Assembly: GCA_035356615.1 (NCBI GenBank)
Contig: DAOQSN010000001.1
Coordinates: forward strand, 397,961-461,960
DNA: 64,000 bases
Reading direction: 5' to 3'
Origin: JAKQDH01 sp029558835
Lineage (GTDB): Bacteria > Planctomycetota > Phycisphaerae > UBA1845
In this document: positions 18,011 through 27,756 of the stretch, in pieces
How positions within the stretch are numbered: the stretch's first letter is position 1
Layout: each line of letters opens with the position of its first letter
Made by a program: the position numbers and the translations under genes
Notes under the pieces: generated by a model
Database searches by the model: none
Told to the model about the DNA's origin: nothing
Seen by the model: the letters and a program-made list of their open reading frames with translations, nothing else

Positions 18011-19174
18011 ATGACGCCCGAACTCGCCGCCGCCCGGTTTTCCGCGCACTTCGGTTGCCAGCCGGAGTGCGTGGTGCGTGCTCCAGGGCGGGTCAATCTC
18101 ATCGGCGATCACACCGACTATACGGGTGGCTGGGTGCTGCCGGTAGCCATCGACCGGGCGCTGTACGTGGCCGCGGCCGCCGGTGACCCGGCCGAAGTTC
18201 AGGTCTACTCCGAGCTGCTCGACGAGCAAGTCGCTTTGCCGCTCAGCGTCTCCAAAGCTGAGGAGCATGCTGGATCATGGAGTCGCTACGTAATCGGGGT
18301 CATCGCGCTGCTGCGGGAGCAGGGGTGCGAACTGAGGGGTGCGAAGCTGTGGATCGGCGGGGACGTGGCTCCGGGGGCGGGGTTGTCCAGCTCGGCCGCC
18401 CTGGAGGTCGGCACGGCTCTGGCGTTGCTCGAAGTGGCGGGACTGCACGTGCCGCGGCCGCAGCTTGCGCAGTTGTGCCGTCGGGCGGAGAACGAGTACG
18501 CGGGTTCGCCGTGCGGGATTATGGACCAGCTTTGCTGCACGTGTGCCCAGGCGGACCACGCGCTGCTGATTGACTGCACGAGCCTGGCGACCACGCCGGT
18601 GCCGCTTCACCTCGGTGACGCACAGCTTGTGGTGCTGGACACGGGGGTCCGCCATTCCATCGCGGGGACGGAGTACGCGACGCGCCGGCAGGAGTGTGCC
18701 CGGGCCCTGGAGATCATCGGCCGGACCCACCCGCAGGTCCGCTGCTTCCGCGACCTGGAGACCCTGCGGGCCGTGCCGCACGGCGAGCAACTCGGGGCGA
18801 TTCTCAGCAAGCGAGTGGCCCACGTGGTGAGCGAGAACGGGCGGGTGCGGCAGGCGGCCGAGGCCCTGGGGCAGGGCCGACTGGCGGAGTTCGGCCGGCT
18901 CATGTTCGAATCGCATGCCTCGCTACGCGACGACTACCAGGTCTCCTGCGCCGAACTCGACGACATGGTGGGCGTGGCCGGCAAGACCGACGGCGTCTAT
19001 GGGGCGCGCATGACCGGTGGCGGTTTCGGCGGCAGTGTCGTCGCGCTGGTAGCATCTTCGGCAGTGGAACCCTTCCTTGACTCGCTGCGGCGGCAATACA
19101 GCGAGGTCCATTCGCAACCGTTCACGGCGTTTACCGTGCACGCCTGCGGTGCCGCCACGCGCATACCATTCTGA
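18011..19174 (+). CDS. galK: Galactokinase
   Basis: The protein is 387 aa, phosphorylating galactose to galactose-1-phosphate in the Leloir pathway. GalK signatures are clear: APGRVNLIGDHTDYTGG near the N-terminus (sugar binding), the GHMP ATP loop PGAGLSSSAALEVG, and the C-terminal GARMTGGGFGGSVVAL. It follows fmt by 6 bp, so it is probably part of the def-fmt-galK transcript. No other gal genes are nearby, so the pairing looks incidental. Confidence 0.93.
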   Translation: MTPELAAARFSAHFGCQPECVVRAPGRVNLIGDHTDYTGGWVLPVAIDRALYVAAAAGDPAEVQVYSELLDEQVALPLSVSKAEEHAGSWSRYVIGVIALLREQGCELRGAKLWIGGDVAPGAGLSSSAALEVGTALALLEVAGLHVPRPQLAQLCRRAENEYAGSPCGIMDQLCCTCAQADHALLIDCTSLATTPVPLHLGDAQLVVLDTGVRHSIAGTEYATRRQECARALEIIGRTHPQVRCFRDLETLRAVPHGEQLGAILSKRVAHVVSENGRVRQAAEALGQGRLAEFGRLMFESHASLRDDYQVSCAELDDMVGVAGKTDGVYGARMTGGGFGGSVVALVASSAVEPFLDSLRRQYSEVHSQPFTAFTVHACGAATRIPF

Positions 19175-19727
19175 GCCGCTCCACGAACGGTACTGACGCC
19201 ACACCATGGCATCGGCCTTACTGGCACCGCCTTGGCTCCTGCTGTAGTGTTGCCCCGCTGCGGGCGACGTGGTGGTTTGCAGCCACGCGACGCTCCGCGT
19301 CAGCCGCGGGGGGCGTACGTGTTCAGCATCTTCCGCGCGGCGGGGAAGCTCCTCTGATGCACCAGGGAGCGTCTTCGCCTCCGCCACCCTTACCCCTACC
19401 CCTCTCCCTGGGAGGGAGAGGGGTTCAGGCGCCGCGTGCCCGGGCCTGCCTGTGGCCCGCAAGGGTAAAGGATCAACGCTGGACACGTACCGACACCCCA
19501 CGTCGGCCGCGTGGGGCCGACGCTGCGGGCGGGCAATCGAGCCCCGTGAGTGTCACCTTGGCGGAGGAAGCTTGCTGGCAGTCGCAAGTCTCATCCTGTA
19601 GAGTTGCCAGCGGCGTCTCACTCCGACGCAGGGCGGCTCCACGGGCGGTAGCGGGGCGGCGGTCAAGCCTCGGTTGCTGCCGCGGGGTCCGCAAGTCCAC
19701 GTTGCAGGCGCGTTTGCGGAGGCGTTC
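19175..19727. repeat. Intergenic region with an inverted family A palindrome
   Basis: No gene is seen. The palindrome CCCCTCTCCCT-GGG-AGGGAGAGGGG at 19399-19423, preceded by CCCTTACCCCTA, is the reverse complement of the 7.5-kb array unit. A solitary family B end (GTACGTGTTCAGC) is near 19316, and an imperfect GTCGGCC palindrome is near 19502. Confidence 0.7.
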
Positions 19728-20942
19728 GTGTCAGACGCGGAAGTCATTTCGGAAACCGGGCGACGCTATCTGCGGCTGCAACGGGCGGCCGAGGTGGGGC
19801 CCATTCGCCTGGGGCGACTGCTGGCGTACTTCGGCAACGTCGAGGCGGTACTCGAAGCATCGAAGATGGATTTGCTCCGCGTGGAAGGGATCGGACCGGT
19901 GACGGCCGCGGCCGTTCGGCAAGCCCGTGATGACGCCGGCGTGGAGAAGGAGATTGAGCGTGCTGCCGCCTGCGGCGTGCGCATCCTCTGCCTGGAAGAC
20001 GCGGAATACCCGGCCACCCTGCGCCGGGTGCCGGATCCGCCGATCTGTCTGTACGTGCGCGGGGCGCTCGAACCGGCGGACACCGTGGCCATTGCGGTGG
20101 TCGGCTCACGACGATGCTCGCATTACGGGTGTGAGCAGGCGGAACGTTTCGGCGCCCTGCTGGGGCAGGCGGGGTTTACCGTGGTGTCGGGTCTGGCCCG
20201 CGGTATCGACGGGCATGCCCACCGTGGCGCGTTACGCAGCGGCGGACGCACGCTGGGGGTGCTGGGCAACGGGTTGGCCAACGTATACCCGCCGGAGCAC
20301 TTCGCCCTGGCGACGGAGATCACCCAGCACGGGGCACTGCTCAGCGAGTTGCCCTTGGACACCGGCCCGGAAGCGAAGAACTTCCCGCCTCGGAACCGGA
20401 TCATCGTGGGACTGGCGCTGGGCGTGCTGGTGGTGGAGGCCGGCGAGCACAGCGGAGCGCTGATCAGCGCGCGACTGGCCAACGAGTACAACCGCGAGGT
20501 CTTCGCGCTGCCCGGCCGCGTCGATCAGCTTGCCACCAGCTCCGGCACCAACGCTCTCATCCGCGACGGGCACGCCAAACTGGTGATGAGCCTGGAGGAC
20601 ATCCTGGCCGAGCTGGGGCCCATCGGGGACGCGTTGCGTGGGGGTGTCACCACGGCCGGTGATGGTGATGGGCGCGGCACGGCCCCGGCATCCGCCCCAG
20701 GCCGCTTGAGCGAACCGGAGCAACTGGTCCTCAACGCCCTCGATATCGATCCGCTGGATATCGACACGGTCTGCCGGCAGGTAACACTGCCTCCGGCGCG
20801 GGTGGCGGCCGTGCTCACTACGCTGCAACTCAAAGGGGTGATCCAACAGTTGCCCGGTCACCGGTTCGTTCGGCGCCGGGCGAGCGGCCCGGCGGTCGCG
20901 GTTGGGAGTGAAGGGCCGAGCGGTCCCGAACCGCAAGGGTGA
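19728..20942 (+). CDS. dprA: DNA-processing protein A
   Basis: The protein is 404 aa from GTG 19728, with GGAGG 5 nt upstream; the longer frame adds unrelated residues. An N-terminal SAM/HhH-like region (LLRVEGIGPVTAAAV) precedes the DprA Rossmann core: VVGSRRCSHYG, SGLARGIDGHAHRGAL, LGVLGNGLANVYPPEH, NFPPRNRIIVGLALG and EHSGALISARLANEYNREVFALPG. A C-terminal winged-helix-like domain is at about 320-390. DprA loads RecA onto incoming single-stranded DNA during natural transformation. The prepilin-like gene downstream is convergent, so linkage to competence pili is only suggestive. Confidence 0.93.
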   Translation: MSDAEVISETGRRYLRLQRAAEVGPIRLGRLLAYFGNVEAVLEASKMDLLRVEGIGPVTAAAVRQARDDAGVEKEIERAAACGVRILCLEDAEYPATLRRVPDPPICLYVRGALEPADTVAIAVVGSRRCSHYGCEQAERFGALLGQAGFTVVSGLARGIDGHAHRGALRSGGRTLGVLGNGLANVYPPEHFALATEITQHGALLSELPLDTGPEAKNFPPRNRIIVGLALGVLVVEAGEHSGALISARLANEYNREVFALPGRVDQLATSSGTNALIRDGHAKLVMSLEDILAELGPIGDALRGGVTTAGDGDGRGTAPASAPGRLSEPEQLVLNALDIDPLDIDTVCRQVTLPPARVAAVLTTLQLKGVIQQLPGHRFVRRRASGPAVAVGSEGPSGPEPQG

Positions 20943-21512
20943 GCGAGCGGCGCGGGGGCGTCGTTTGCTGCAGGGCGAAGGCGTGGGCGCCCTGGACCGT
21001 CGCAAGGACGTGTGCTCGCCGGGCCCCGACGGTCGTGTCTCGCAACAGCGCGGCCGGCTTCCGCGCGGTCACGCGGACCCACGAAGAGTCGGAGGCGTCG
21101 GGGTGTCGCGGGTGAAGCCACGGGCGGGGTATGTGGTTAGCGTCTCCGATATCCGCGGGTGCCATGCTTTCCCGCGACGCGAGTCGCGGGTAAGCATGCT
21201 GCGGCATCCAGCCCACATGCCCACCCCCACCTGTGGCGGGTGAGGGCATGGCACCCACGCTAAACACGTACCGGGCGGGACACCCGGGCCACGACTCCGG
21301 CTGTCGCGCGCAGGCGACCCGGCACTGACCAAGCTGGCTCATCAGAAACGGCAACGGCACCGGATCGGGTCCGGTGCCGTCACGGGAGGACAAATCAAAT
21401 CTGCTGCGCGTGGGTCAGACGGAGGCACCTCTTCGCGTCGGGCGTGCGCCGGGTTCCAGCGCGGCAAGGCGCGCCGCGCGTTCGCGCGTGAAGTGCCGCC
21501 CGCGTCCCCTCG
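20943..21512. other. Intergenic 570 bp, mostly a family B element
   Basis: No gene is seen. The central part is the repeat at 21129-21271. The rest is GC-rich sequence between two convergent genes. Confidence 0.5.
21129..21271. repeat. Family B element (~143 bp, inverted ends)
   Basis: The ends GTATGTGGTTAGCGT and ACGCTAAACACGTAC are inverted repeats. Inside are two palindromes, one around CCCGCGACGCGAGTCGCGGG followed by TAAGCATGC, and one around CCCACCTGTGGCGGG. Matching elements are at 32336-32476 and 58758-58900. Confidence 0.8.
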
Positions 21513-21974
21513 CTAGTTGGTCTGCTTCAGCGTGGTGATCCGGCTGGCATTCACGGCGTTGTAGCGGGCGATGGTGGCGGCGTCGTCGGTGCCGGCGGTT
21601 ACCCGCGCCCGGATGATGCCCTTCTTGCTGTTGTACCAGAAGACGCCGCTGGTGTTGTCGGTCTTGTCGGCCGGATGCAGGTCGTCACTGGAGACCACCT
21701 CGAAGAGCTTGGCCTCAGCCTGATCCGGGAAGTAGGGGTTGGAGGGCAGCGTGTTGCCCTCGAACCAGGTGGCCAGCACGGCAGCGGGGAATGCCCCGGC
21801 TTTGGCGTACTGCGCGGAGATCTGGCGCTGGATGCTGCGCACGATGATCCCGGTGGCGGCCTCGCGGCTGTCGTCGGAGGCTTCCGTGAACTGCGGAATG
21901 ACGGCGGCCGCCAGGATGGCCAGGATGACCACGACGATGAGAATCTCAACCAGCGTGAATGCCCGACGAGTCAT
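21513..21974 (-). CDS. Type IV pilin-like / pseudopilin protein
   Basis: The protein is 153 aa from ATG 21974, preceded by GGGAG; the longer frame upstream lacks pilin features. The short leader MTRRA is followed by FTLVEILIVVVILAILAAAV, the classic class III signal with Glu+5 and a hydrophobic helix, processed by a prepilin peptidase. The residue before the cut is Ala rather than the usual Gly. The globular part is small and resembles planctomycete type II secretion pseudopilins. No other pilus or secretion gene is adjacent. Confidence 0.85.
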   Translation of the reverse strand: MTRRAFTLVEILIVVVILAILAAAVIPQFTEASDDSREAATGIIVRSIQRQISAQYAKAGAFPAAVLATWFEGNTLPSNPYFPDQAEAKLFEVVSSDDLHPADKTDNTSGVFWYNSKKGIIRARVTAGTDDAATIARYNAVNASRITTLKQTN

Positions 21975-22567
21975 ATCTTTTGCTCCCGCCAATAACAGCG
22001 CGGTGGGTTCCGCCCGGACAGCCCGCGACCGTCCCGAGTCCCCTGCGGCTTGCACCGTGGGATTCATCGGACAGGAACGCGGACCTGTTGAGTGACTTCC
22101 CTGGAACCGGCGGGCGCCGCGGAGAGGGCCGATAACCTGCGCCAAGCGGCTGCCGGACCGCACGCGCCGCGCGCGGCGCCGGCGCGCAACCGACGTGCGA
22201 ACCGCCCGTCACGCGCAGGCCGGACAGTTGGGTTTGACCCTCAGGGGGGGCCGAGGGTAGCTTGACGGGCGTCGCCGGACGGGAGATGGGAGAGGTTCCC
22301 CCAACGTCCACGCGCCGGGCCGCACGGCGAAGCCGGCAGCATCCCGCAGCGCACCGGCAAACCGTGCGTTCAGCGTCTCCGACGCCTTAGCTGACGTGCT
22401 TGCCCGCGGCCGGCCGCGTGTCGAGCAAGCCCGCTTACGACCGCGGCGGTGCTTTCTCGGCGACCGCAGTCAGGGGCGAGCAAGCATCCGCGCCGGCCGA
22501 CATGCCTACCCCTGCCCGCGACAGGTGAGGGCGTGGCACCCACGGCAGGCACGACGGGGCATTCCTC
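21975..22567. repeat. Divergent intergenic region with decayed family B element
   Basis: No gene is seen. At about 22363-22554 motifs of family B remain: a GTTCAGCGTCTCCGA end, a GCGACCGCAGTC core, ACATGCCTACCCC and GGCGTGGCACCCACG. It lies upstream of both the pilin-like gene and the PEP-binding protein. Confidence 0.5.
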
Positions 22568-24868
22568 ATGAGCGACGCCCGAGCCACGCAGACCGCCCGT
22601 TGCCTGGACGAACACGTCCGGGCCCGGCCCGGCTTGCGCGAGCAGATCTTCCGCCAGCTTCTGCTGGAACTGCACGCCCGCGGGTACGTCACCGTGGACG
22701 GGGTGTACGCGCAAGCACGGGCCCTGGTTCAGACCTCGGCCGCCCAGGACACCGCCCGCGACGACGCGGATCCGGCGTCCGGCGCGGAGTTGGCCGACCG
22801 GCACGCGGCCGTCGATCAACTTGTCCGGGAATACGCCTGCCGGCACTTCACGCCCGCCGACATCGACGACCTGGTCAACGTCGCGGTGAAGGGCGAACAG
22901 ATTCGCGCCTTGCAGGACCTCGCCAACCGCACCCGGATATCGTGCGGTGAACTTCTGGAGGCCGTCCACCGGTTCTGCCAGGACTGGGAGCTGGAAACCG
23001 ACACGCCCGACCCCGACGTGCTGGGCACGCGGGCCGCCCTGATCCGTCACCTGATCAGCGATCAGCTCGAGTTTATCGGCGTGGCCAAGCACCACCTGCC
23101 GATCCGGTACTTCGATCAGTTCGCAACCCGCATCATCGGTCCGCCCGGTGGAATGGGGCGCATCGGGGGCAAGGCGGGGGGCATGGTGCTGGCGTGTCGG
23201 CTGCTCGAGGAAGCGGGGCAGGCAGACGCCGACTACCTGCCGACGGCCATGCCGCAGTCGTGGTTCCTGCGCAGCGACGTGGTGCAGGACTTCGTGCAGC
23301 TTAACCGTTTCAGCGAGTATCAGAGCCAGAAGTACAAGCCGCTGGATGAGGTTGCCCGCGACTATCCGTTGGTGTGTCAGGTATTCCGCAGCGGGGCGTT
23401 TCCGGCCGAGGTGCTGGCGGACCTGCGGGGACTGCTGCGGGAGGCGGGCACGCATCCGCTGATCGTGCGTTCCAGCAGCCTGCTGGAAGACCGCTTCGGA
23501 GCGGCGTTCTACGGCAAGTACGCCAGCGTGTTCCTGGCCAACCAGGGCAGTCTCGAACAGCGCTTGCGCGGGCTGCTGGAGGCCATTGCCGAGGTCTACG
23601 CGAGCGTGTTCGCCCCGGAGCCCATCCTCTACCGCCGCGAGCACAACCTGCTCGACTATGTCGAGGAGATGGCGGTGCTGATCCAGAAGGTGGTGGGCTT
23701 TCCGTTCGGCCCGTACTTTCTGCCCGCTTGGGCGGGGGTGGGTTTCTCCCGTAATGAGTATCGCTGGTCGCCGCGCATTCGCCGCGAGGACGGGCTGCTG
23801 AGGATGGTGCTGGGACTGGGCACCCGCGCGGTCGACCGCGGTGGGTCGGATTTCCCCCGCCTGGTGGCCTTGGGCGAGCCGACGCTGCGTCCCGAGTGCG
23901 ACGTCGAGGAGATCAGCGCCCGCGCCCAGCGCGAGGTGGACGTCGTCGACCTGCACCGCCGGCAACTCCGATCGGTGGCGCTGCCCGAGCTGCTCGCGGG
24001 CGGCATGGACTTTCCGATGCTCGACGGCATCGTGTCGGTCCGGCAGGATGACGGGCTGTACACGGCCGCCGGGGCGCTGGTCAGCGCGGACCCCGCGACG
24101 TTGTGCATCACGTTTGAGAAGCTGCTACGCTCGACGCCGTTCGCCCAGCGGATGCAGGCGGTGCTGGGCCTGCTGGAGAAGGCGTACGGTCGGCCGGTCG
24201 AGGTCGAGTTCGCCTGCGACGGGCGGAAACTGTACGTGCTCCAGTGCCGGCCGCAGGCGCCCGCCGGTCGGGCGGAGCCGGTGCCGCTGCCCCGGCAGTT
24301 GCCGCCACAACGCATCCTCTTTGACGCTCGGCGGATGGTGCGGACCGGGCTGTTGGAGGGCATCGAGTACATCGTGTACGTCGATCCGCGGGCGTACGAC
24401 GCGTTGCCCGACCCCCAGCGGCGGTGGGAAGTGGCGGGCGTCGTCGGGCGGGTCAATCGCCTGCTGCCTCGCGGGAAGTTCATTCTGATGGGCCCGGGGC
24501 GCTGGGGCAGCCGTGACCTGCGGCTGGGCGTGCCCGTGCGCTACGCCGACATCAACCACACGGCCTTGCTGGTGGAGATCGCCCGCGAGAGCAGCGGGTT
24601 CGTGCCGGCCGTGTCGTTCGGCACGCACTTCTTCCAGGACCTGATTGAGGCGGGCATTCACTACCTGCCGCTGTATCCGGACGAGAAGGGCAGCCGCTTC
24701 AACGAGCCGTTCTTCGTGGAGTCGCCCAATGCCCTGGCGAGCCTGCTGCCCGAGGCGGCCGGCTTCGCGGCCGTGGTGCGCGTCCTGCACGTCCCCGCGG
24801 TGGCCGCCGGCGCCACCGTCACCGTCGCCATGGATGGCGAAACCGATCAGGCGCTGGCGTATCTCTAA
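22568..24868 (+). CDS. PEP/pyruvate-binding (PPDK N-terminal) domain protein
   Basis: The protein is 766 aa. After a helical N-terminal region (about 1-170), the PPDK_N-type nucleotide/substrate-binding fold begins near IIGPPGGMGRIGGKAGGM and includes LIVRSSSLLEDRFGAAFYGKY, the same loop as in pyruvate phosphate dikinase and PEP synthase. The phosphohistidine swivel and PEP-utilising C-terminal domains of those enzymes are not evident. The C-terminal third (about 570-766, with LMGPGRWGSRD and VSFGTHFFQDL) is conserved in uncharacterised bacterial homologues. It is probably an ATP-dependent phosphotransferase-like protein with unknown substrate. No clear Shine-Dalgarno precedes the start. Confidence 0.75.
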   Translation: MSDARATQTARCLDEHVRARPGLREQIFRQLLLELHARGYVTVDGVYAQARALVQTSAAQDTARDDADPASGAELADRHAAVDQLVREYACRHFTPADIDDLVNVAVKGEQIRALQDLANRTRISCGELLEAVHRFCQDWELETDTPDPDVLGTRAALIRHLISDQLEFIGVAKHHLPIRYFDQFATRIIGPPGGMGRIGGKAGGMVLACRLLEEAGQADADYLPTAMPQSWFLRSDVVQDFVQLNRFSEYQSQKYKPLDEVARDYPLVCQVFRSGAFPAEVLADLRGLLREAGTHPLIVRSSSLLEDRFGAAFYGKYASVFLANQGSLEQRLRGLLEAIAEVYASVFAPEPILYRREHNLLDYVEEMAVLIQKVVGFPFGPYFLPAWAGVGFSRNEYRWSPRIRREDGLLRMVLGLGTRAVDRGGSDFPRLVALGEPTLRPECDVEEISARAQREVDVVDLHRRQLRSVALPELLAGGMDFPMLDGIVSVRQDDGLYTAAGALVSADPATLCITFEKLLRSTPFAQRMQAVLGLLEKAYGRPVEVEFACDGRKLYVLQCRPQAPAGRAEPVPLPRQLPPQRILFDARRMVRTGLLEGIEYIVYVDPRAYDALPDPQRRWEVAGVVGRVNRLLPRGKFILMGPGRWGSRDLRLGVPVRYADINHTALLVEIARESSGFVPAVSFGTHFFQDLIEAGIHYLPLYPDEKGSRFNEPFFVESPNALASLLPEAAGFAAVVRVLHVPAVAAGATVTVAMDGETDQALAYL

Positions 24869-24896
24869 GTGGGACCGCGCCAATGGCACACTGCGC

Positions 24897-24948
24897 GGGC
24901 GGCATGCCCAAGCGGGCGGCATGCCCAAGCGGCAGGCATGCCGAAGCC
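24897..24948. repeat. Partial family C repeat, 17-bp unit twice
   Basis: GGGCGGCATGCCCAAGC occurs twice in tandem (24897-24913, 24914-24930), then a related GGCATGCCGAAGCC. These match one end of family C elements found elsewhere as inverted pairs. Confidence 0.7.
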
Positions 24949-24960
24949 GGAGGCATCCGC

Positions 24961-25161
24961 CGGGCGGCCCCGCCCGTCCATGTGGGGCTTCCCGTCGGCA
25001 TCCTTGTCGCTTCGGCCCCAGCCGGCGCTGGCGGTACCGTTCTGGGCGGGGCATCCTGCTGCGTCGGCGTAGTCCTCTGCCCCTCGTGGGCAGCTCGGAA
25101 CCTCGTTCAGACCCCGAGAGAACGCCGCCTTCTTTCACCCGGCTATCCACGAAACTCGGTC
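24961..25161 (+). repeat. ~200-bp direct repeat, left copy
   Basis: This is similar along its whole length to 30844-31041, by eye roughly four bases in five. Shared stretches include CCCCAGCCGGCGCTGGCGG, GGGCGGGGCATCCTGC, CCTCTGCCCCTCG and GCCTTCTTTCAC. Each copy ends about 10-25 bp beyond the stop codon of a minus-strand gene. The two copies bracket the signalling island. Confidence 0.8.
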
Positions 25162-25170
25162 ATATCCCCA

Positions 25171-27225
25171 TCAGCCGTGTAGATACCGGTATGTCCTATC
25201 GTCTTCGGCGAGGAAGGTGCAGGGGATGTTCTCCCGAAGGCAGTACTCTCGCTTGAATCGCAGAAGTTCCTCCTGAAACTCCCAGGGCATGCGTGTGAGC
25301 AATGGCCGGTCCTGGCAGGCCAGCCGTGCGAGGTCGATGCGCAGAGTGTCGCACTGCGAGTCCGGGAAGCCGCGCAGGTACGCTATTGCCCGCCCCGCAC
25401 TCGCCGCCGGCTTGACGGGAGTGGTGATGGACGGGTCGATCCAACCGGCGTCCTCCTGCTGCACAAAGGCTCGCAGGATCTCAATCTCACCCAGCGAGCG
25501 GCTCTTCCTCCCATCGGCCTTCCCACTTAACCGTGGGATACGCAGGTCAACTACGAGCTTCAGATACGCGCCATTCTTGAGCCGCTGGAAGTTCGCAAGT
25601 TTCATCAGGAGCACGTCCAGCGGATTATACACATTCTCGTTCTGGTCCTTGTAGGCCAGAACGCAATGGAGCGGCTCCTGGTCTGTCACAACCAACCGGC
25701 CGTCTTGCAGCCGTCCATTCTCGATCGTCAGATCCTCGACGTGGCTCCACGCGGGGCGACGCGCGATCGCGCGCAGATTGACAAGCTCGTACAGCCTCTG
25801 CGCAGCCTCCCCAACTGGAAGCCGATACCGCCCCCACTCCTGGAGTTCGTCGCAGATGATCAACAGGGCAGCCAGGGGGTCGGCTTGCGCATCGACCGGC
25901 TCAACGAGGCGGTTGTGGAGTAGAATGGCCCGCAGCGCTGGGGCGTACCGCTCCACCAACCACTCACGTCGCGACGAATCAACGCCCAACTGGGCGTCCA
26001 TTCGATCCAACTCGGCAAGGATGTGGCGCAAATGGGAGTAACTCACGATGCCGTGGTCGCCATACTCGCCCGGATGACTGCGTAAGCCCTCAGCCTCCCT
26101 CACCGATCCGTTCAGATCGCGCAGGACGTCCCGACAGCTCTGGTCGAGTTGCTCTGCCAATCGCTCGATGTGCCTGCACTCAACCAGACTCAGTTGTCGC
26201 CTGAGCTGCGGGAGTGCGTCAACCACGTATCCCATGTCGTGGTACAGCGCTGCCAGATACCACTGTTCCAGCAGGCGGTGCGGACGGGCATAACCCGGGA
26301 AGACCAAGGCTGTCTGCTCGATGCCCTGCGCCTCTCCGCCTTCGCACCGCACAGCACCACTAAGCAATTCACCCGTGATCCACACGGCGACAACATGATC
26401 CAGATGGTCACGATACTGCGGCTTGCTAAGGTATAGCACACCTTCGCTCTCGACTGCGCGGTTCAGGTGGTGCGCCACCCGGATGCGCCGGTCGATCCCC
26501 CGCTGATCATATCCGATACGTGCGATCGCAGCGATCCGACATCGCGACGCGTCGGGCCCGGCCCGTTCTGCGGCAGCTCTTGCCGCACGCCCCCTCGTCG
26601 AGGGAGTAGGGCCGATTGCCATGATGCGGGTGGGGTCCCAGCCGCTGCAATAGCCTCCCAAGGCTACGACGGCCCAGCGTACAAACGCCTGCTCGCTGTC
26701 CGCCAGCAGCCGCTCGAGCGTCAGCAGGGTACACAAGTAGTCGTTCAGCGCGAGACCGGACATACCGACCGTCTGTACGTCTATCAACCCCTGCAACACC
26801 GCCGCGAGCGGAAGTTCATTCGCACTCTGCCGCCTCGCCACATAGCTACCCAGCAACGTGGCGTATGGAACGCGCCTCTCGTTGTCGAGCAGCCAACGGC
26901 AGAACGCGAGTGGCGTTGCCCCGCCCTCGCACGCTGGTGAGATCATCGCATCTAACAGTGCCACCACATCCGCGACAGTTGCCCGACAATTGCCAAGAAC
27001 ACGCTGCCACAATTCCGATCCGACAACGGCCTCTCTAATCGACGTGTACCGCTCGTCTGTCCAAGACTCCCGGCATGCCTCGCTGATCAGCGCGGCTTGC
27101 TCCTTGCGTCCAGAGCGCAGAAAGTCACGGTCGGCAACGTGCGCCACCATGGTTACCAGGAAATGCGGAAAACGCTGTTCCACCTCGGGGCGGCTCAGGA
27201 ACTCGTGAAGCGACGATTGTTGCAT
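25171..27225 (-). CDS. Large HD-domain phosphohydrolase, output of a two-component island
   Basis: The protein is 684 aa. The first ~250 residues are helical with no recognised domain. An HD-type metal-binding core follows: YRDHLDH (H274/H277), YHDMG (H329-D330), GDHG (D390-H391), LLHN (H437) and CDELQEWGR (D459), so a full set of potential ligands is present. The C-terminal ~150 residues are of unknown type. HD enzymes usually hydrolyse nucleotides or phosphodiesters; no GYP motif is present, so cyclic-di-GMP hydrolysis is not indicated. It is the third gene of an operon, 15 bp behind the receiver gene, which suggests phosphorelay-controlled hydrolase activity. The substrate cannot be read from sequence. 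Confidence 0.7.
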   Translation of the reverse strand: MQQSSLHEFLSRPEVEQRFPHFLVTMVAHVADRDFLRSGRKEQAALISEACRESWTDERYTSIREAVVGSELWQRVLGNCRATVADVVALLDAMISPACEGGATPLAFCRWLLDNERRVPYATLLGSYVARRQSANELPLAAVLQGLIDVQTVGMSGLALNDYLCTLLTLERLLADSEQAFVRWAVVALGGYCSGWDPTRIMAIGPTPSTRGRAARAAAERAGPDASRCRIAAIARIGYDQRGIDRRIRVAHHLNRAVESEGVLYLSKPQYRDHLDHVVAVWITGELLSGAVRCEGGEAQGIEQTALVFPGYARPHRLLEQWYLAALYHDMGYVVDALPQLRRQLSLVECRHIERLAEQLDQSCRDVLRDLNGSVREAEGLRSHPGEYGDHGIVSYSHLRHILAELDRMDAQLGVDSSRREWLVERYAPALRAILLHNRLVEPVDAQADPLAALLIICDELQEWGRYRLPVGEAAQRLYELVNLRAIARRPAWSHVEDLTIENGRLQDGRLVVTDQEPLHCVLAYKDQNENVYNPLDVLLMKLANFQRLKNGAYLKLVVDLRIPRLSGKADGRKSRSLGEIEILRAFVQQEDAGWIDPSITTPVKPAASAGRAIAYLRGFPDSQCDTLRIDLARLACQDRPLLTRMPWEFQEELLRFKREYCLRENIPCTFLAEDDRTYRYLHG

Positions 27226-27240
27226 GCAGCACGACCCCCC

Positions 27241-27756
27241 TCAATCGGACAGTGTCGCCGTCAGCCACTCAATGACGTCCAATGCGTCGGTCTCTGCTTT
27301 GGCGAAGAACCGAATGGCGTTCGAGCCACGTGTGCTCCGTTCTTCGCGCGAATCTTGTTGAACTACGTTCAAGGGTGGCAGATGTTCCTCGTCCCGCAGG
27401 CCGGTTAGGGTCCTTGCTGTCAGAAGAGCAAGGGGCATTCGCCCCCACATCTGAAGGACGTCTCCAGCGGGCGTTGGAGTGAGCAACTCGGGCGGCGTGT
27501 ATCGAGGAATCTGCCGCACCCACGCAGCCAGATACCACCCTTCCGTCCAGGGGGGTACGCCCTCAACGGCCGGCAGCATGACATCGATGACGGCCGCGTC
27601 AACCGGCTGGCAACAGAGGTATCTCCACGCGTCGGGGACGTTCGACCGCAGGACCGGCATCCATTCACAGTGCTCCGCGACGATAATGTCCCAGATCGCA
27701 GCTATCGAGGCAAAGACGTCCTCAACGAAGAGAATCCGCTTAGTCTGCTTTACCAT
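27241..27756 (-). CDS. Stand-alone response-regulator receiver protein
   Basis: The protein is 171 aa with one receiver domain and no output domain. The acidic pocket is VED (E12, D13), the phospho-acceptor is D58 in VIDVMLP, the conserved Thr is in LLTAR (T113), and the Lys is K153 in FFAKAE. D58 to T113 spans 55 residues, against about 30 in CheY, and T113 to K153 spans 40 against about 22. Two insertions therefore enlarge the domain, around VPPWTEGWY and HLPPLNVVQQDS. The start overlaps the kinase gene by 17 bp and GGAGAG lies 6 nt upstream, so translation is probably coupled. It likely passes the signal to the HD protein. Confidence 0.8.
   Translation of the reverse strand: MVKQTKRILFVEDVFASIAAIWDIIVAEHCEWMPVLRSNVPDAWRYLCCQPVDAAVIDVMLPAVEGVPPWTEGWYLAAWVRQIPRYTPPELLTPTPAGDVLQMWGRMPLALLTARTLTGLRDEEHLPPLNVVQQDSREERSTRGSNAIRFFAKAETDALDVIEWLTATLSD

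Noticed and set aside
22370..23965. Long minus-strand frame opposite the PEP-binding protein
   Set aside because: No domain content; codon usage is that of a shadow of the sense gene.
25171..27225. The HD protein as an HD-GYP cyclic-di-GMP phosphodiesterase
   Set aside because: The GYP motif and HD-GYP spacing are absent; the conserved set YRDHLDH, YHDMG, GDHG and DELQEWGR is different.
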